This document shows, piece after piece, positions 1-7,812 of a stretch of DNA of 38,461 bases (positions are counted from its first letter, which is position 1; each line of letters starts with the position of its first letter). A model generated the notes under the pieces. It saw only the letters and a program-made list of their open reading frames with translations. It did not search any database and was not told the DNA's origin. Source of the DNA: Ruminococcaceae bacterium OttesenSCG-928-D13 (GTDB lineage Bacteria; Bacillota; Clostridia; Oscillospirales; Ruminococcaceae); assembly GCA_030266915.1 (NCBI GenBank), contig JAJDIZ010000009.1, forward strand, positions 1 through 38,461. Reading direction: 5' to 3'. The translations under genes were made by a program, and so were the position numbers.

Positions 1-1
1 C

Positions 2-124
2 ATCACGCTGTGTATGTTCCTGGGCAGGCTGTCTCCCGTAACCGTGGTGGTGGCGCTGAACATGAAAATGCGGGCAACCGACGACAACATCGGCTACCCA
101 GATGAAAAAGTGATTATCGGCTGA
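2..124 (+). CDS. TrkH/KtrB-type potassium transporter, C-terminal fragment (starts before window)
   Basis: Frame from nt 2 reads ITLCMFLGRLSPVTVVVALNMKMRATDDNIGYPDEKVIIG*, a typical TrkH C-terminus; directly followed by a TrkA-type gene. Confidence 0.8.
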   Translation: MTLCMFLGRLSPVTVVVALNMKMRATDDNIGYPDEKVIIG

Positions 125-143
125 TGCCGGAAAGGAATACAGG

Positions 144-785
144 ATGGATAAAGAAAAATGTGAGTTGCAGTTTGCCGTGTTGGGCCTTGGGCGGTTCGGC
201 ATGAGTATTGTGAAAACCCTGGCGGAGTATGACGCCAACATTCTGGCCTGCGACCGGGACCCCGCCCGGCTGCATGAGGCTACGGAATATGCCGCCCATG
301 TGGTGCAGGCTGATGCGGCAGATGAGGACGCCATGCACAAGCTGGGCCTTGGCAACTTTGATGTGGTTGTGTTGGCAATGGGCGAGGATTTCGAGGCGTC
401 CGTCATTGCTGCTATGTTGGCCAAGGAGTTGGGAGCTGGAAAAGTGGTGGCCAAGGCCTTCGGCACCAGGCAGAAAAAGATACTGGAGAGCATCGGGGTA
501 GATCAGGTGGTTTTGCCGGAAGTGGAAATGGGCGCCAAGGTGGCCCGCAACCTGGTGAACCCCAACGTGCTGGATGTGCTGGAACAGACTGGCCGGCAAA
601 CTATAGCGGAAATGTGCCCCAGGGATGAATGGGTGGGAAAGACTATCGGAGAGGCCGATATCCGAAAACGTTACGGCTATACCATCCTGGCTATTGTTCG
701 GGGAGAGGAGACAATCATACCGGTGACCACCGACATTAAGATACAGAAAGAGGATATATTGGTAACGCTGAGCAAGCACGAGTGA
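144..785 (+). CDS. trkA: TrkA/KtrA-type potassium uptake regulatory subunit (NAD-binding RCK)
   Basis: 213 aa; FAVLGLGRFGMSIVKTL Rossmann motif, TrkA_C-like C-terminus; follows TrkH. Confidence 0.9.
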   Translation: MDKEKCELQFAVLGLGRFGMSIVKTLAEYDANILACDRDPARLHEATEYAAHVVQADAADEDAMHKLGLGNFDVVVLAMGEDFEASVIAAMLAKELGAGKVVAKAFGTRQKKILESIGVDQVVLPEVEMGAKVARNLVNPNVLDVLEQTGRQTIAEMCPRDEWVGKTIGEADIRKRYGYTILAIVRGEETIIPVTTDIKIQKEDILVTLSKHE

Positions 786-1088
786 CCTGTCCAGGAATGC
801 ATGGGGCGGCGGTTTTAGCGCAATCCATCGGGCTTTACCCGCCCTGAAGGTACATACAAAAGGCACCACTTTTGTCCAAATAGGTAGAGGGTGTGCCATT
901 TTGCACCAGCAACTTTCTGCAATAGTTTAAGATTCTTTAAGTTTGCTTGTGGATACGGTTCGGGGTGCTTGGTGTGTTGGGAATACCATGTTAGTCGCTT
1001 TCCTTGCCATGCGGGGGAACAGGCGGAGCGCTTAGAGCATTGGCATTTTTTCCTCGGTTATGTTATGACCGCGTATTATTGATACACC

Positions 1089-1121
1089 ACGAAGGACGGG
1101 GCTGTTAGCCCCGTCCTTCGT
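1089..1121. terminator. Hairpin, probable bidirectional terminator
   Basis: Perfect 14-bp arms ACGAAGGACGGGGC / GCCCCGTCCTTCGT with 5-nt loop, between converging genes. Confidence 0.75.
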
Positions 1122-1230
1122 ATTTCATGCCCATCAAAAACAACGGTAATACAAGTCAGCCCAAGGGTGCATTCTTTGCGAATGATGGGTTCGGGTTTGT
1201 CGTTTGCTCTATGATGGGGCAGCGACATTT

Positions 1231-1362
1231 TCATATATACAGGGCCGAATCATCCTTGCCATGCAGAACATCTGCAATTTTCTCCCGATTCAGCCAGGCG
1301 GCCAATCCACATATTGCCACCGTTACAACTGCGAACAACACGCCCAAAATTGTGTGCCTCAT
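1231..1362 (-). CDS. 43-aa single-TM small protein
   Basis: MRHTILGVLFAVVTVAICGLAAWLNREKIADVLHGKDDSALYI; GGGGGG stretch upstream of ATG; directly downstream of the radical SAM gene. Confidence 0.5.
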   Translation of the reverse strand: MRHTILGVLFAVVTVAICGLAAWLNREKIADVLHGKDDSALYI

Positions 1363-1373
1363 AATTCCCCCCA

Positions 1374-2753
1374 CTATACGGCAGTGTGCACTTGTTCCAT
1401 TTTGCATCCGACACAATGCCCGCTGCACGCCCATAACTCGTCCGCCACCGGCGCCCAGTTTTCTGCCGTCCCTTGGCTTTTGGCCGTGAAATCCCGTACA
1501 TCCTCGGGGCTTTGCAGGTCGGTGCTGTGGGCGCCGCTGGTTTCTACCATCTCTACAAGGGCGTCGGGGTTGTCCAGCATGGGGCATGGGCGCAGGTGGT
1601 TTTCGTTGAAGGGCTGGCCCCTATAGTACGCCTGGAACAGCGGGGACTTAAGCCCTTCCAGAATGGTTTTGTCGTAGATGCTGGAGTCTGAATAGTGTAT
1701 AAACGCGCAGGGCTCCATATCCCCGTTGGCGTTGATGTGCAGGTACCTACGCCCACCGGCAAGGCAGCCACCGGAGTATTCACCGTCGTTCCAAAAGTCC
1801 AGCGTGAACAAGGGCTTTGTTTCTCTGAAGGCGCGCACTTGCTGGTACATCCATGCCCGCTGTTCGGCGCTCACCATTAGTTCAGGCACGGCGGCATTAC
1901 CCACGGGCATGTAGGTGAAGAACCAGCAAAACTTGGCACCCCACTCAATCATCTGGTCAAAGTATTCCTCGCTGCCAATGGTGCCCACATTTTGGCTAGT
2001 GTAGCAGCAGGAGATACCAAAGGGTAGCCGCTTTGCCTTCAAAAGCTGCATGGCTTTTTTCACCTTGTCAAAGGTGCCCTTGCCGCGCCGGAAGTCTGTA
2101 TCGGCTTCAAAGCCTTCAACACTGATGGCTGGGATGAAGTTTTTCACCCGCAGCATTTCTTCAGCAAAGGCCGGGTCGATAAGGGTTCCGTTGGTGAAAG
2201 CGGTAAAGGCACAATCCGGGTGCACCTCGCACAGGCGTATCAAATCCGCCTTGCGCACCAGCGGCTCACCGCCGGAGTACAGGTAGAAATAGCATCCCAG
2301 CGCCTTGCCCTGGGTGATGATGCTGTCCAGCGTCTCATAGCTCATATTCAGCTGATTTCCATACTCCGCCGCCCAGCAGCCCGTGCATTGCAGGTTGCAG
2401 GCCGAGGTGGGGTCAATCAGCATGGCCCAGGGGATATTGCAATCGTATTTCTCCCGGTTTGCCTGCTGCTGGGGAAAGCCAATGACACTGGCGTTAAGAC
2501 CGAAATTTCGGAAGGTGGTTTTGAGAACGTCATTGTCGATGTCCTTCCACAAATCCATGATGAAACGATACCAGTTGTTTTGCGGGTCATCCAGAATTTG
2601 ATGGAATACCTTGCTTTGCGGTGCAAAGCCTTTGCCCCAGGGGGAGTTGTCCAGCATATTCAGCAGCTTTGGCAGGTTCTTTTCCGGGTTGCCGGAGATG
2701 TAATTCACGGCGCGATCAAAGGCAAATTCCTGTAGCTTGTATTGTAAACTCAT
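1374..2753 (-). CDS. Radical SAM/SPASM-like protein
   Basis: 459 aa; CNLQCTGC (CxxxCxxC), C-terminal Cys cluster (GGCLAGGRRYLHINANGDMEPC...CSGHCVGC). Confidence 0.88.
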   Translation of the reverse strand: MSLQYKLQEFAFDRAVNYISGNPEKNLPKLLNMLDNSPWGKGFAPQSKVFHQILDDPQNNWYRFIMDLWKDIDNDVLKTTFRNFGLNASVIGFPQQQANREKYDCNIPWAMLIDPTSACNLQCTGCWAAEYGNQLNMSYETLDSIITQGKALGCYFYLYSGGEPLVRKADLIRLCEVHPDCAFTAFTNGTLIDPAFAEEMLRVKNFIPAISVEGFEADTDFRRGKGTFDKVKKAMQLLKAKRLPFGISCCYTSQNVGTIGSEEYFDQMIEWGAKFCWFFTYMPVGNAAVPELMVSAEQRAWMYQQVRAFRETKPLFTLDFWNDGEYSGGCLAGGRRYLHINANGDMEPCAFIHYSDSSIYDKTILEGLKSPLFQAYYRGQPFNENHLRPCPMLDNPDALVEMVETSGAHSTDLQSPEDVRDFTAKSQGTAENWAPVADELWACSGHCVGCKMEQVHTAV

Positions 2754-2789
2754 TGATTGTATACGTCCTTTCCCAATGCTTCAAATGGT

Positions 2790-2894
2790 TTAGTGCGCTT
2801 TGCGCCTGTACTTGATGTGCTCATAAACGGCGATTACAAGAGCGCCCAAGAAGAATCCGACAATGGTGATAAGTAGCCGCCCCAAAATCATCAT
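2790..2894 (-). CDS. 34-aa small membrane protein
   Basis: MMILGRLLITIVGFFLGALVIAVYEHIKYRRKAH read on the minus strand between the radical SAM gene and the next small ORF; not in the ORF track (short). Confidence 0.5.
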   Translation of the reverse strand: MMILGRLLITIVGFFLGALVIAVYEHIKYRRKAH

Positions 2895-3103
2895 ATTTTC
2901 TCTCCCTCATCGCTTTTCGGCGCGTCCTCTGCGGGCGTCTCGTTAAGGAAGGCATCGACAAACCGCTTCTCCGCCTTTTTGTACCCGCTTACCACACCTT
3001 TCTCGATGGCCTCGTAGCAGGCCACCGTCCCATTTTCAATTTTCTTGTAGGTGTCCACCACTTTTTTGCCCACCTTGCCTGTCTTTAATTGATACTCAGC
3101 CAT
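2891..3103 (-). CDS. Small repeat-containing protein
   Basis: MAEYQLKTGKVGKKVVDTYKKIENGTVACYEAIEKGVVSGYKKAEKRFVDAFL...; GGAGGG RBS; start moved inward from the 96-aa ORF. Confidence 0.6.
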   Translation of the reverse strand: MAEYQLKTGKVGKKVVDTYKKIENGTVACYEAIEKGVVSGYKKAEKRFVDAFLNETPAEDAPKSDEGEKI

Positions 3104-3116
3104 TTTGCCCTCCTGT

Positions 3117-3614
3117 TTACACTGCCAATAAGGCGTTTGCTTTTTCGCATATGTTGTACAGTTCATCGTGCTTTTGCTCAAGCAGAGGTGTTATTTGCTC
3201 CGTTGTGGCTTTGCCAAACCTCCGGTAAACGAGGTATGGCAGCGCCCAGCCGGCAAAGCCGGGAATGGCCAGAACGATGCTCAGCGGGAGGATTCCCCCC
3301 ACAATGGCAAATACCGCGCCTGCCATAAAAGCCGTACCCACCACGCCAATCACCATTGCGGCAATCATGGCTTTGCTGGTTTTGGTCGCCTCCAGCCGAG
3401 CCACTTCCTTCAGCTCCCCGTCAAACTGGCGTTGCAGCCGTGTCAATTCCGCCTTGTTGCGCAGTTTGCGGTCCCGCTTGAACCGCAGTGCGACATGATC
3501 TATCCGCTCGATAGGGTAGGAGGTGCCTTCCAGCGTCCACCCGAAATTCTCGTAGCCGTCCACACACATGGATGCGACGCTTTGCTTCACCGAAACCTCC
3601 AGGTACACTGGCAA
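3117..3614 (-). CDS. Hypothetical membrane protein with hydrophobic hairpin
   Basis: 165 aa; two hydrophobic segments MIAAMVIGVVGTAFMAGAVFAIVGGILPLSIVLAIPGFAGWALPYLVY; colinear with small genes downstream. Confidence 0.6.
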   Translation of the reverse strand: MPVYLEVSVKQSVASMCVDGYENFGWTLEGTSYPIERIDHVALRFKRDRKLRNKAELTRLQRQFDGELKEVARLEATKTSKAMIAAMVIGVVGTAFMAGAVFAIVGGILPLSIVLAIPGFAGWALPYLVYRRFGKATTEQITPLLEQKHDELYNICEKANALLAV

Positions 3615-3635
3615 ATGTAGGCTAAATCAGCTCCG

Positions 3636-3661
3636 CCCCGGACTCATTTTTGAGTCCGGGG
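3636..3661. terminator. Hairpin 1 in divergent intergenic region
   Basis: CCCCGGACTCA tttt TGAGTCCGGGG followed by TTTTC. Confidence 0.6.
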
Positions 3662-3677
3662 TTTTCACGTTCGCCAG

Positions 3678-3713
3678 AAAGGCCGAGTGCATCTTTTGCA
3701 CTCGGCCTTTTTT
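3678..3713 (+). terminator. Rho-independent terminator-like hairpin
   Basis: AAAGGCCGAGTGCA tctt TTGCACTCGGCCTTTTTT with T-run. Confidence 0.75.
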
Positions 3714-3780
3714 ATTGGCGAAAGTGGTGCATCACCTTGTCTTACCGCTGCACGGCAGCCGGCTGCCGCTCACCTCCGAG

Positions 3781-3815
3781 ATTTTCAAATTCCGCCTACC
3801 CACGAATTTGAAAAT
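3781..3815 (+). promoter_or_regulatory. Inverted repeat just upstream of RBS of sigma-like gene
   Basis: ATTTTCAAATTC ... GAATTTGAAAAT (12-bp perfect arms). Confidence 0.5.
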
Positions 3816-3831
3816 TTTGGAGGACAGCACA

Positions 3832-4308
3832 ATGAATCCATTTTTATATAGAAGCGAATATCGCCTTAACGACGACAGCGATGATATCGTGTACTATTCT
3901 GAGGCGATGGATGCATATATCCGAGTGACCAAAGCACAATTTCTTGCCGATAACCCCACCCTTACGGAGCAAGACTTCGAATATTACAAGAAGTGGTCTG
4001 ATGACAGTTGGCATGAAATCTATAAAAATGATCGAAGTCAAGGTCGTAGACGCTCGCATAGTAACGAAGCGGCAGATAGTATTGAGAACCTCATTGACAG
4101 AACTGCCGTGGTCGAGAACGATGATGTCGCTTCTGTTCTGAAAACCATACTGACACCCACACAACACAGGCGCTTTATTCTCAACGCTGTTTACGGCTTT
4201 AGCACAGTAGAGATTGCCGAAATGGAAGGCTGCAACCAGAGCGTAATATCGCGTAGTATTTCGGTTGCCAGAAGCATACTGAAAAAATATTTTTCTGGCA
4301 TAGCATAA
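3832..4308 (+). CDS. Sigma-70 region 4-like regulatory protein of a mobile element
   Basis: 158 aa from MNPFLYRSEYRLND..; C-terminal HTH RFILNAVYGFSTVEIAEMEGCNQSVISRSISVARSILKKYF; GGAGG RBS. Confidence 0.7.
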   Translation: MNPFLYRSEYRLNDDSDDIVYYSEAMDAYIRVTKAQFLADNPTLTEQDFEYYKKWSDDSWHEIYKNDRSQGRRRSHSNEAADSIENLIDRTAVVENDDVASVLKTILTPTQHRRFILNAVYGFSTVEIAEMEGCNQSVISRSISVARSILKKYFSGIA

Positions 4309-4389
4309 ATCGGCCTCTCCCGTGGTCTATATATGAGGGCGCTTTTTTATTGGACCTTGCCCTGCAAGAAGAATATCCGGCATCACAGG

Positions 4390-4800
4390 CACACTAACCA
4401 ACGTGCTTTGCGAGGAAGGACCTCGCAGGGTAAGCGACACCGGGAGAAGCGCGATGACCTCCTGCGGCGGGCATGACCCGCCGTGAAAGTCGGCCAAAGT
4501 GGGTAGCGGCGCGGCGGGGTTTCCCGCGGCGCAGTGGCCCCAAAGGTGCGAGCGCCACCCTTCTGCCCGGAAGACAGCCCACGGCGGGTTGTTTTGCCAT
4601 AACAGCGTTGGGGCTAACGAGACTTCTGTCCAGCGACAGCACACACGCAATCGGGGCAGCCGGCAGAGAACCTGGCGGGGGTGAAAATCCCATGAGCGGA
4701 ACCAGCCACTCCGCTGCCTGTGAAAAGGTTGGCATCAAGTCAACCGAGCCGCCCTGGAACCCAGCTTTGCTGGGCGCCAGCCTTTGGGGAAGTAGTGTCA
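4390..4800. other. Hairpin-rich noncoding block, candidate structured RNA or DNA processing site
   Basis: Many strong GC hairpins (CGGCGGGcatgaCCCGCCG, GCGGCGGGGtttCCCGCGGCGC, CCCAGCtttGCTGGG); only unconvincing overlapping ORFs on both strands. Confidence 0.4.
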
Positions 4801-4830
4801 AATACAAAGGCAAATGCAAATATACGTAAC

Positions 4831-4866
4831 TCTACCAAGGGGCAATTTTGCTCCGTTGATGGTAGA
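4831..4866. repeat. Two-tier hairpin
   Basis: TCTACCA...TGGTAGA outer arms with GGGGC/GCTCC inner arms. Confidence 0.5.
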
Positions 4867-4872
4867 TACCAC

Positions 4873-4930
4873 GGAGCCATTCCGGCATTCATGTAGTACA
4901 TCTATTCAATGTTTCTGGAGGGATGGCTCC
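4873..4930. repeat. Inverted repeat
   Basis: GGAGCCATTCC (4873-4883) / GGGATGGCTCC (4920-4930), 10/11 complementary. Confidence 0.5.
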
Positions 4931-4979
4931 GTTCATGTATCATCAAAAATGCAATTATTTTGAATATAGCGGGTGAATT

Positions 4980-5165
4980 ATGAATTTAACAAATAGGTCA
5001 ATATCATCCAGCAGAATCCGAAAAGTCGAATTTGAGTATGATGGATCCGATGAATCATTTAACAAATTCTTAACTGCGTTAGCCTTTGATTATCTCCAGA
5101 AAGAGGAAAGTATGAAAAGTGCCGCTGATTCTGTTCAATCCGTAGAAGTTGACGCAATTGCGTAG
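4980..5165 (+). CDS. Small element-encoded protein upstream of serine recombinase
   Basis: 61 aa MNLTNRSISSSRIRKVEFEYDGSDESFNKFLTALAFDYLQKEE...; positional analogue of TnpW-type small genes. Confidence 0.45.
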   Translation: MNLTNRSISSSRIRKVEFEYDGSDESFNKFLTALAFDYLQKEESMKSAADSVQSVEVDAIA

Positions 5166-5285
5166 AATATGCCAAATCCAGTGGATAAGCACCCCGCTTT
5201 GTGGTAGGGTTCGGTTTGGCAGCACGAGGTGACATAACAACCAGTTAGCGCGGCTGCCGACTAACTCAAAGAAAGGACAACGGCA

Positions 5286-5720
5286 ATGAATCAAACACAA
5301 AAACTGCCAGAGGGAGCGAATGTACTGGATTATGGCCGCCTATCCCGTGATGAGGATAAGGACCTCAACTCACTGAACAACCAGATGGATATCCTACGCG
5401 AGTACGGTGTCTCGAACGGCTACAATATCGTGGGTGAGTTCTACGACGACAATGTGAGCGGCATGACCTTCGACCGGGAGGGATTGGAAAAAATGCTGGA
5501 CACAATTGAAGAACATGGTAATATCCATGCTATTCTGGTCAAAGACCTCTCCCGCCTGGGGCGGCACAGAATTAAAACCCCGCTGCTCATTGAACAGTTG
5601 GAACGCAAAGGTGTGCGGGTCATCTCAGTGACGGAGGGGATTGACACTTCCAATGAGGATCATGACCTGGAAATAGCGATAAAGCAAATGATGAAGGACA
5701 AATGCTACCATGGAAGGTAA
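5286..5720 (+). pseudogene. Serine recombinase, N-terminal catalytic domain only (truncated)
   Basis: LDYGRLSRDEDKD (catalytic Ser), VKDLSRLGRHRIK; terminates at ...IKQMMKDKCYHGR* where large recombinases continue. Confidence 0.75.
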
Positions 5721-5765
5721 AGCCCCTACACCCAAGTCCAGCAGAAAATCGTGCGGATAGAACAC

Positions 5766-6179
5766 CTACCCATTTTGCGACAGCCCCGCCTTGAAACGTA
5801 CAGCATCCGCGCACAGCGTCATGAAGTCGGTCGAAAACGGAATGCCGGGGGCATCCATGGAGATAAAGCCGATGCCCTTTTTTGCGAGGCCATTCAGCCA
5901 TGGAACCACATCCAGGTATCGCCGCCCAATGCGTGAAAGATTGCGGGTAATCACCACATCAATTGCACCAGCCTGGATATCGGCATTCAGTTGACGAAAC
6001 CCCGGCCGGCTTTCGAATCGCAAACCACTGTAGCCATTGTCCCGGTAGATTCTCAGATTGCGGTAATGGTTTTTTATGGCGTATTCCTTCATCAGCATTT
6101 CCTGCATCTCTATAGCTGGGTCATCCTCATGATTTACTCGGCAGTAAATCGCCACTCTCAGTTCGCCCATCAAGTTCAC
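5766..6179 (-). CDS. Small serine-recombinase-like protein lacking the catalytic serine
   Basis: 137 aa; VAIYCRVNHED (Ser replaced by Asn), VITRNLSRIGRRYLDV; overlaps the upstream recombinase ORF. Confidence 0.75.
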   Translation of the reverse strand: MNLMGELRVAIYCRVNHEDDPAIEMQEMLMKEYAIKNHYRNLRIYRDNGYSGLRFESRPGFRQLNADIQAGAIDVVITRNLSRIGRRYLDVVPWLNGLAKKGIGFISMDAPGIPFSTDFMTLCADAVRFKAGLSQNG

Positions 6180-7812
6180 CCCCCATCTGCCCGACGAATC
6201 GGTAAGTTATGCGTACATCCTGAACTCTGTTGCTAAAGTCACCCACACGTTCGCCAATCTCGATTGATTCAATCAACTCATGCAGGGTATTACGATCCGG
6301 CTGATCCAGCGCAAGATATGCCCGTAGGCGCTGTATCCACTCGTCCACGTCATGCGCCACCTGTTCTGCTGCCGCCAAGGCTTTGGACAACTGCCTGTGT
6401 TTTGCTTGCTTTTCCGCCCGTTCGGTGTCGGCGGCGGCAGTGAGTGACTGAAAGGTCTCGGGCGATATTTTTCCAGCCAACCTGTCTTCGTAGAGCGACA
6501 TGCCCAGGCCATCCAGTTCATGCATACGATCCGAGAGCTGTTCCAGCTCTTTTTTTGTATCCAGCAACGCCGGCAGCGAATGCCTGCTGCGCAGCCTGTC
6601 CACGACACCTTCCTCGTCTATTTCCGCCATAGCAAGCTGTGATTGAACATCTGCCTGCACCAGCTTCAAAAGCACTTTCTCAGAAATGGTGTGCCAGGAG
6701 CATTCGGCGCCACCAGTACGGCTGTGCAGGCTGCAATAGTAACGCGGGTAGCGAACCACCCTCCCATCCGTTTTGCGCCGCTGTACGGTCGAGGTGCAGA
6801 CCATCGAATGGCCATTGGAGCACACCAGCAGCCCAGCAAACAAACTACGCTCCGGTTTTTTTACATCCGCGGGGTTGCAGCGACTCAATGATATTCTCTG
6901 CACAGCGTTCCACATTTCCTGCGAAACAATTGCCTCGTGGGTATTGTCAGCCCTGGCCCACGCCTCCTCGGGCCGATGCACAGTGGTTTTGTCTTTGTAG
7001 GAGCGCGTCCCGGTAATCAGTTTTACTGTATGGCCGAGATAGACCTCGTTGTGGAGCATGAGTTTCACGGTGCGGTCAGTCCAGACGGTGACATGCCGAT
7101 AGGGATTCTCCCGCCCCTCCCGCTGGAACCAGTAAGCCCGTGGAGGGAGTATGCCGTCGTTGTTGAGTGCTGCCGCTATTTTGGCGTAGCCGGTCTTTTG
7201 TGCCCTGAGTGTAAATATCCGCCTTACGATATCGGCAGCATAGGGGTCCACGGCCAGCCGGGCAGGATGATCCGGGTTCTTTATGTACCCATACGGCGCA
7301 TAAGAACCGATGTACTCCCCGGCATGGGCCTTGGCGTGCAGCACGGACCGTATTTTCCGGCTTAGATCTCGAAGATGGTAGTCGTTCAGCAGGGAGCGGA
7401 AGGGCAGTAGGTCGTCGTTGCCCTCGCTGTCGATGTCATCCATCAAAGCGATGAACCGGCAGCCAAGCCGCGGGAATACCTCATCGGTGTAGCGGCCCAC
7501 CTCAATGTAATCACGCCCCAAGCGGGAAAGGTCTTTCACCAGAATCAAGTCAATTCGCCCAGCCTCGGCATCCGCCACCATCCGCTCAAAACCGGGACGG
7601 TGGAAATTGCCCCCACTGAAACCATCGTCGGTGTAGGTGTCCACCACGTTCCAGCCCCGCAGCAGAGCATACTCCCGGAGCATAACCTTTTGGTTTTCGA
7701 TGCTGGTGGAATCGCGCTGGAAGGGGTTGCCCTTCCGCTTGCCCTTGGCGCTGTTGGCGGTATCCTCCACGCTCAACCGGGTATAAATGCCTACATCATA
7801 CCGCCTGTTCAT
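6127..7812 (-). CDS. Large serine recombinase
   Basis: MNRRYDVGIYTRLSVEDTAN..., LVKDLSRLGRDYIEVG, recombinase and zinc-ribbon domains (CSNGHSM...CSLHSRTGGAEC). Confidence 0.93.
   Translation of the reverse strand: MNRRYDVGIYTRLSVEDTANSAKGKRKGNPFQRDSTSIENQKVMLREYALLRGWNVVDTYTDDGFSGGNFHRPGFERMVADAEAGRIDLILVKDLSRLGRDYIEVGRYTDEVFPRLGCRFIALMDDIDSEGNDDLLPFRSLLNDYHLRDLSRKIRSVLHAKAHAGEYIGSYAPYGYIKNPDHPARLAVDPYAADIVRRIFTLRAQKTGYAKIAAALNNDGILPPRAYWFQREGRENPYRHVTVWTDRTVKLMLHNEVYLGHTVKLITGTRSYKDKTTVHRPEEAWARADNTHEAIVSQEMWNAVQRISLSRCNPADVKKPERSLFAGLLVCSNGHSMVCTSTVQRRKTDGRVVRYPRYYCSLHSRTGGAECSWHTISEKVLLKLVQADVQSQLAMAEIDEEGVVDRLRSRHSLPALLDTKKELEQLSDRMHELDGLGMSLYEDRLAGKISPETFQSLTAAADTERAEKQAKHRQLSKALAAAEQVAHDVDEWIQRLRAYLALDQPDRNTLHELIESIEIGERVGDFSNRVQDVRITYRFVGQMGGELDGRTESGDLLPSKS

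Noticed and set aside
114-899. 261-aa minus-strand ORF
   Set aside because: Fully overlaps the clearly coding TrkA-type gene on the opposite strand
4660-4740. Resemblance of GGTGAAAATCCC...GCCACT to a cobalamin riboswitch core
   Set aside because: No B12 box in the expected downstream position and no B12-related gene follows
4390-4800. Group I or group II intron
   Set aside because: No domain V-like hairpin, no group I core motifs and no reverse transcriptase or homing endonuclease ORF recognised
4473-4829. 118-aa plus-strand ORF and overlapping 107-141-aa minus-strand ORFs
   Set aside because: Composition and overlap with many hairpins look like translation of structured noncoding DNA; no recognisable domain
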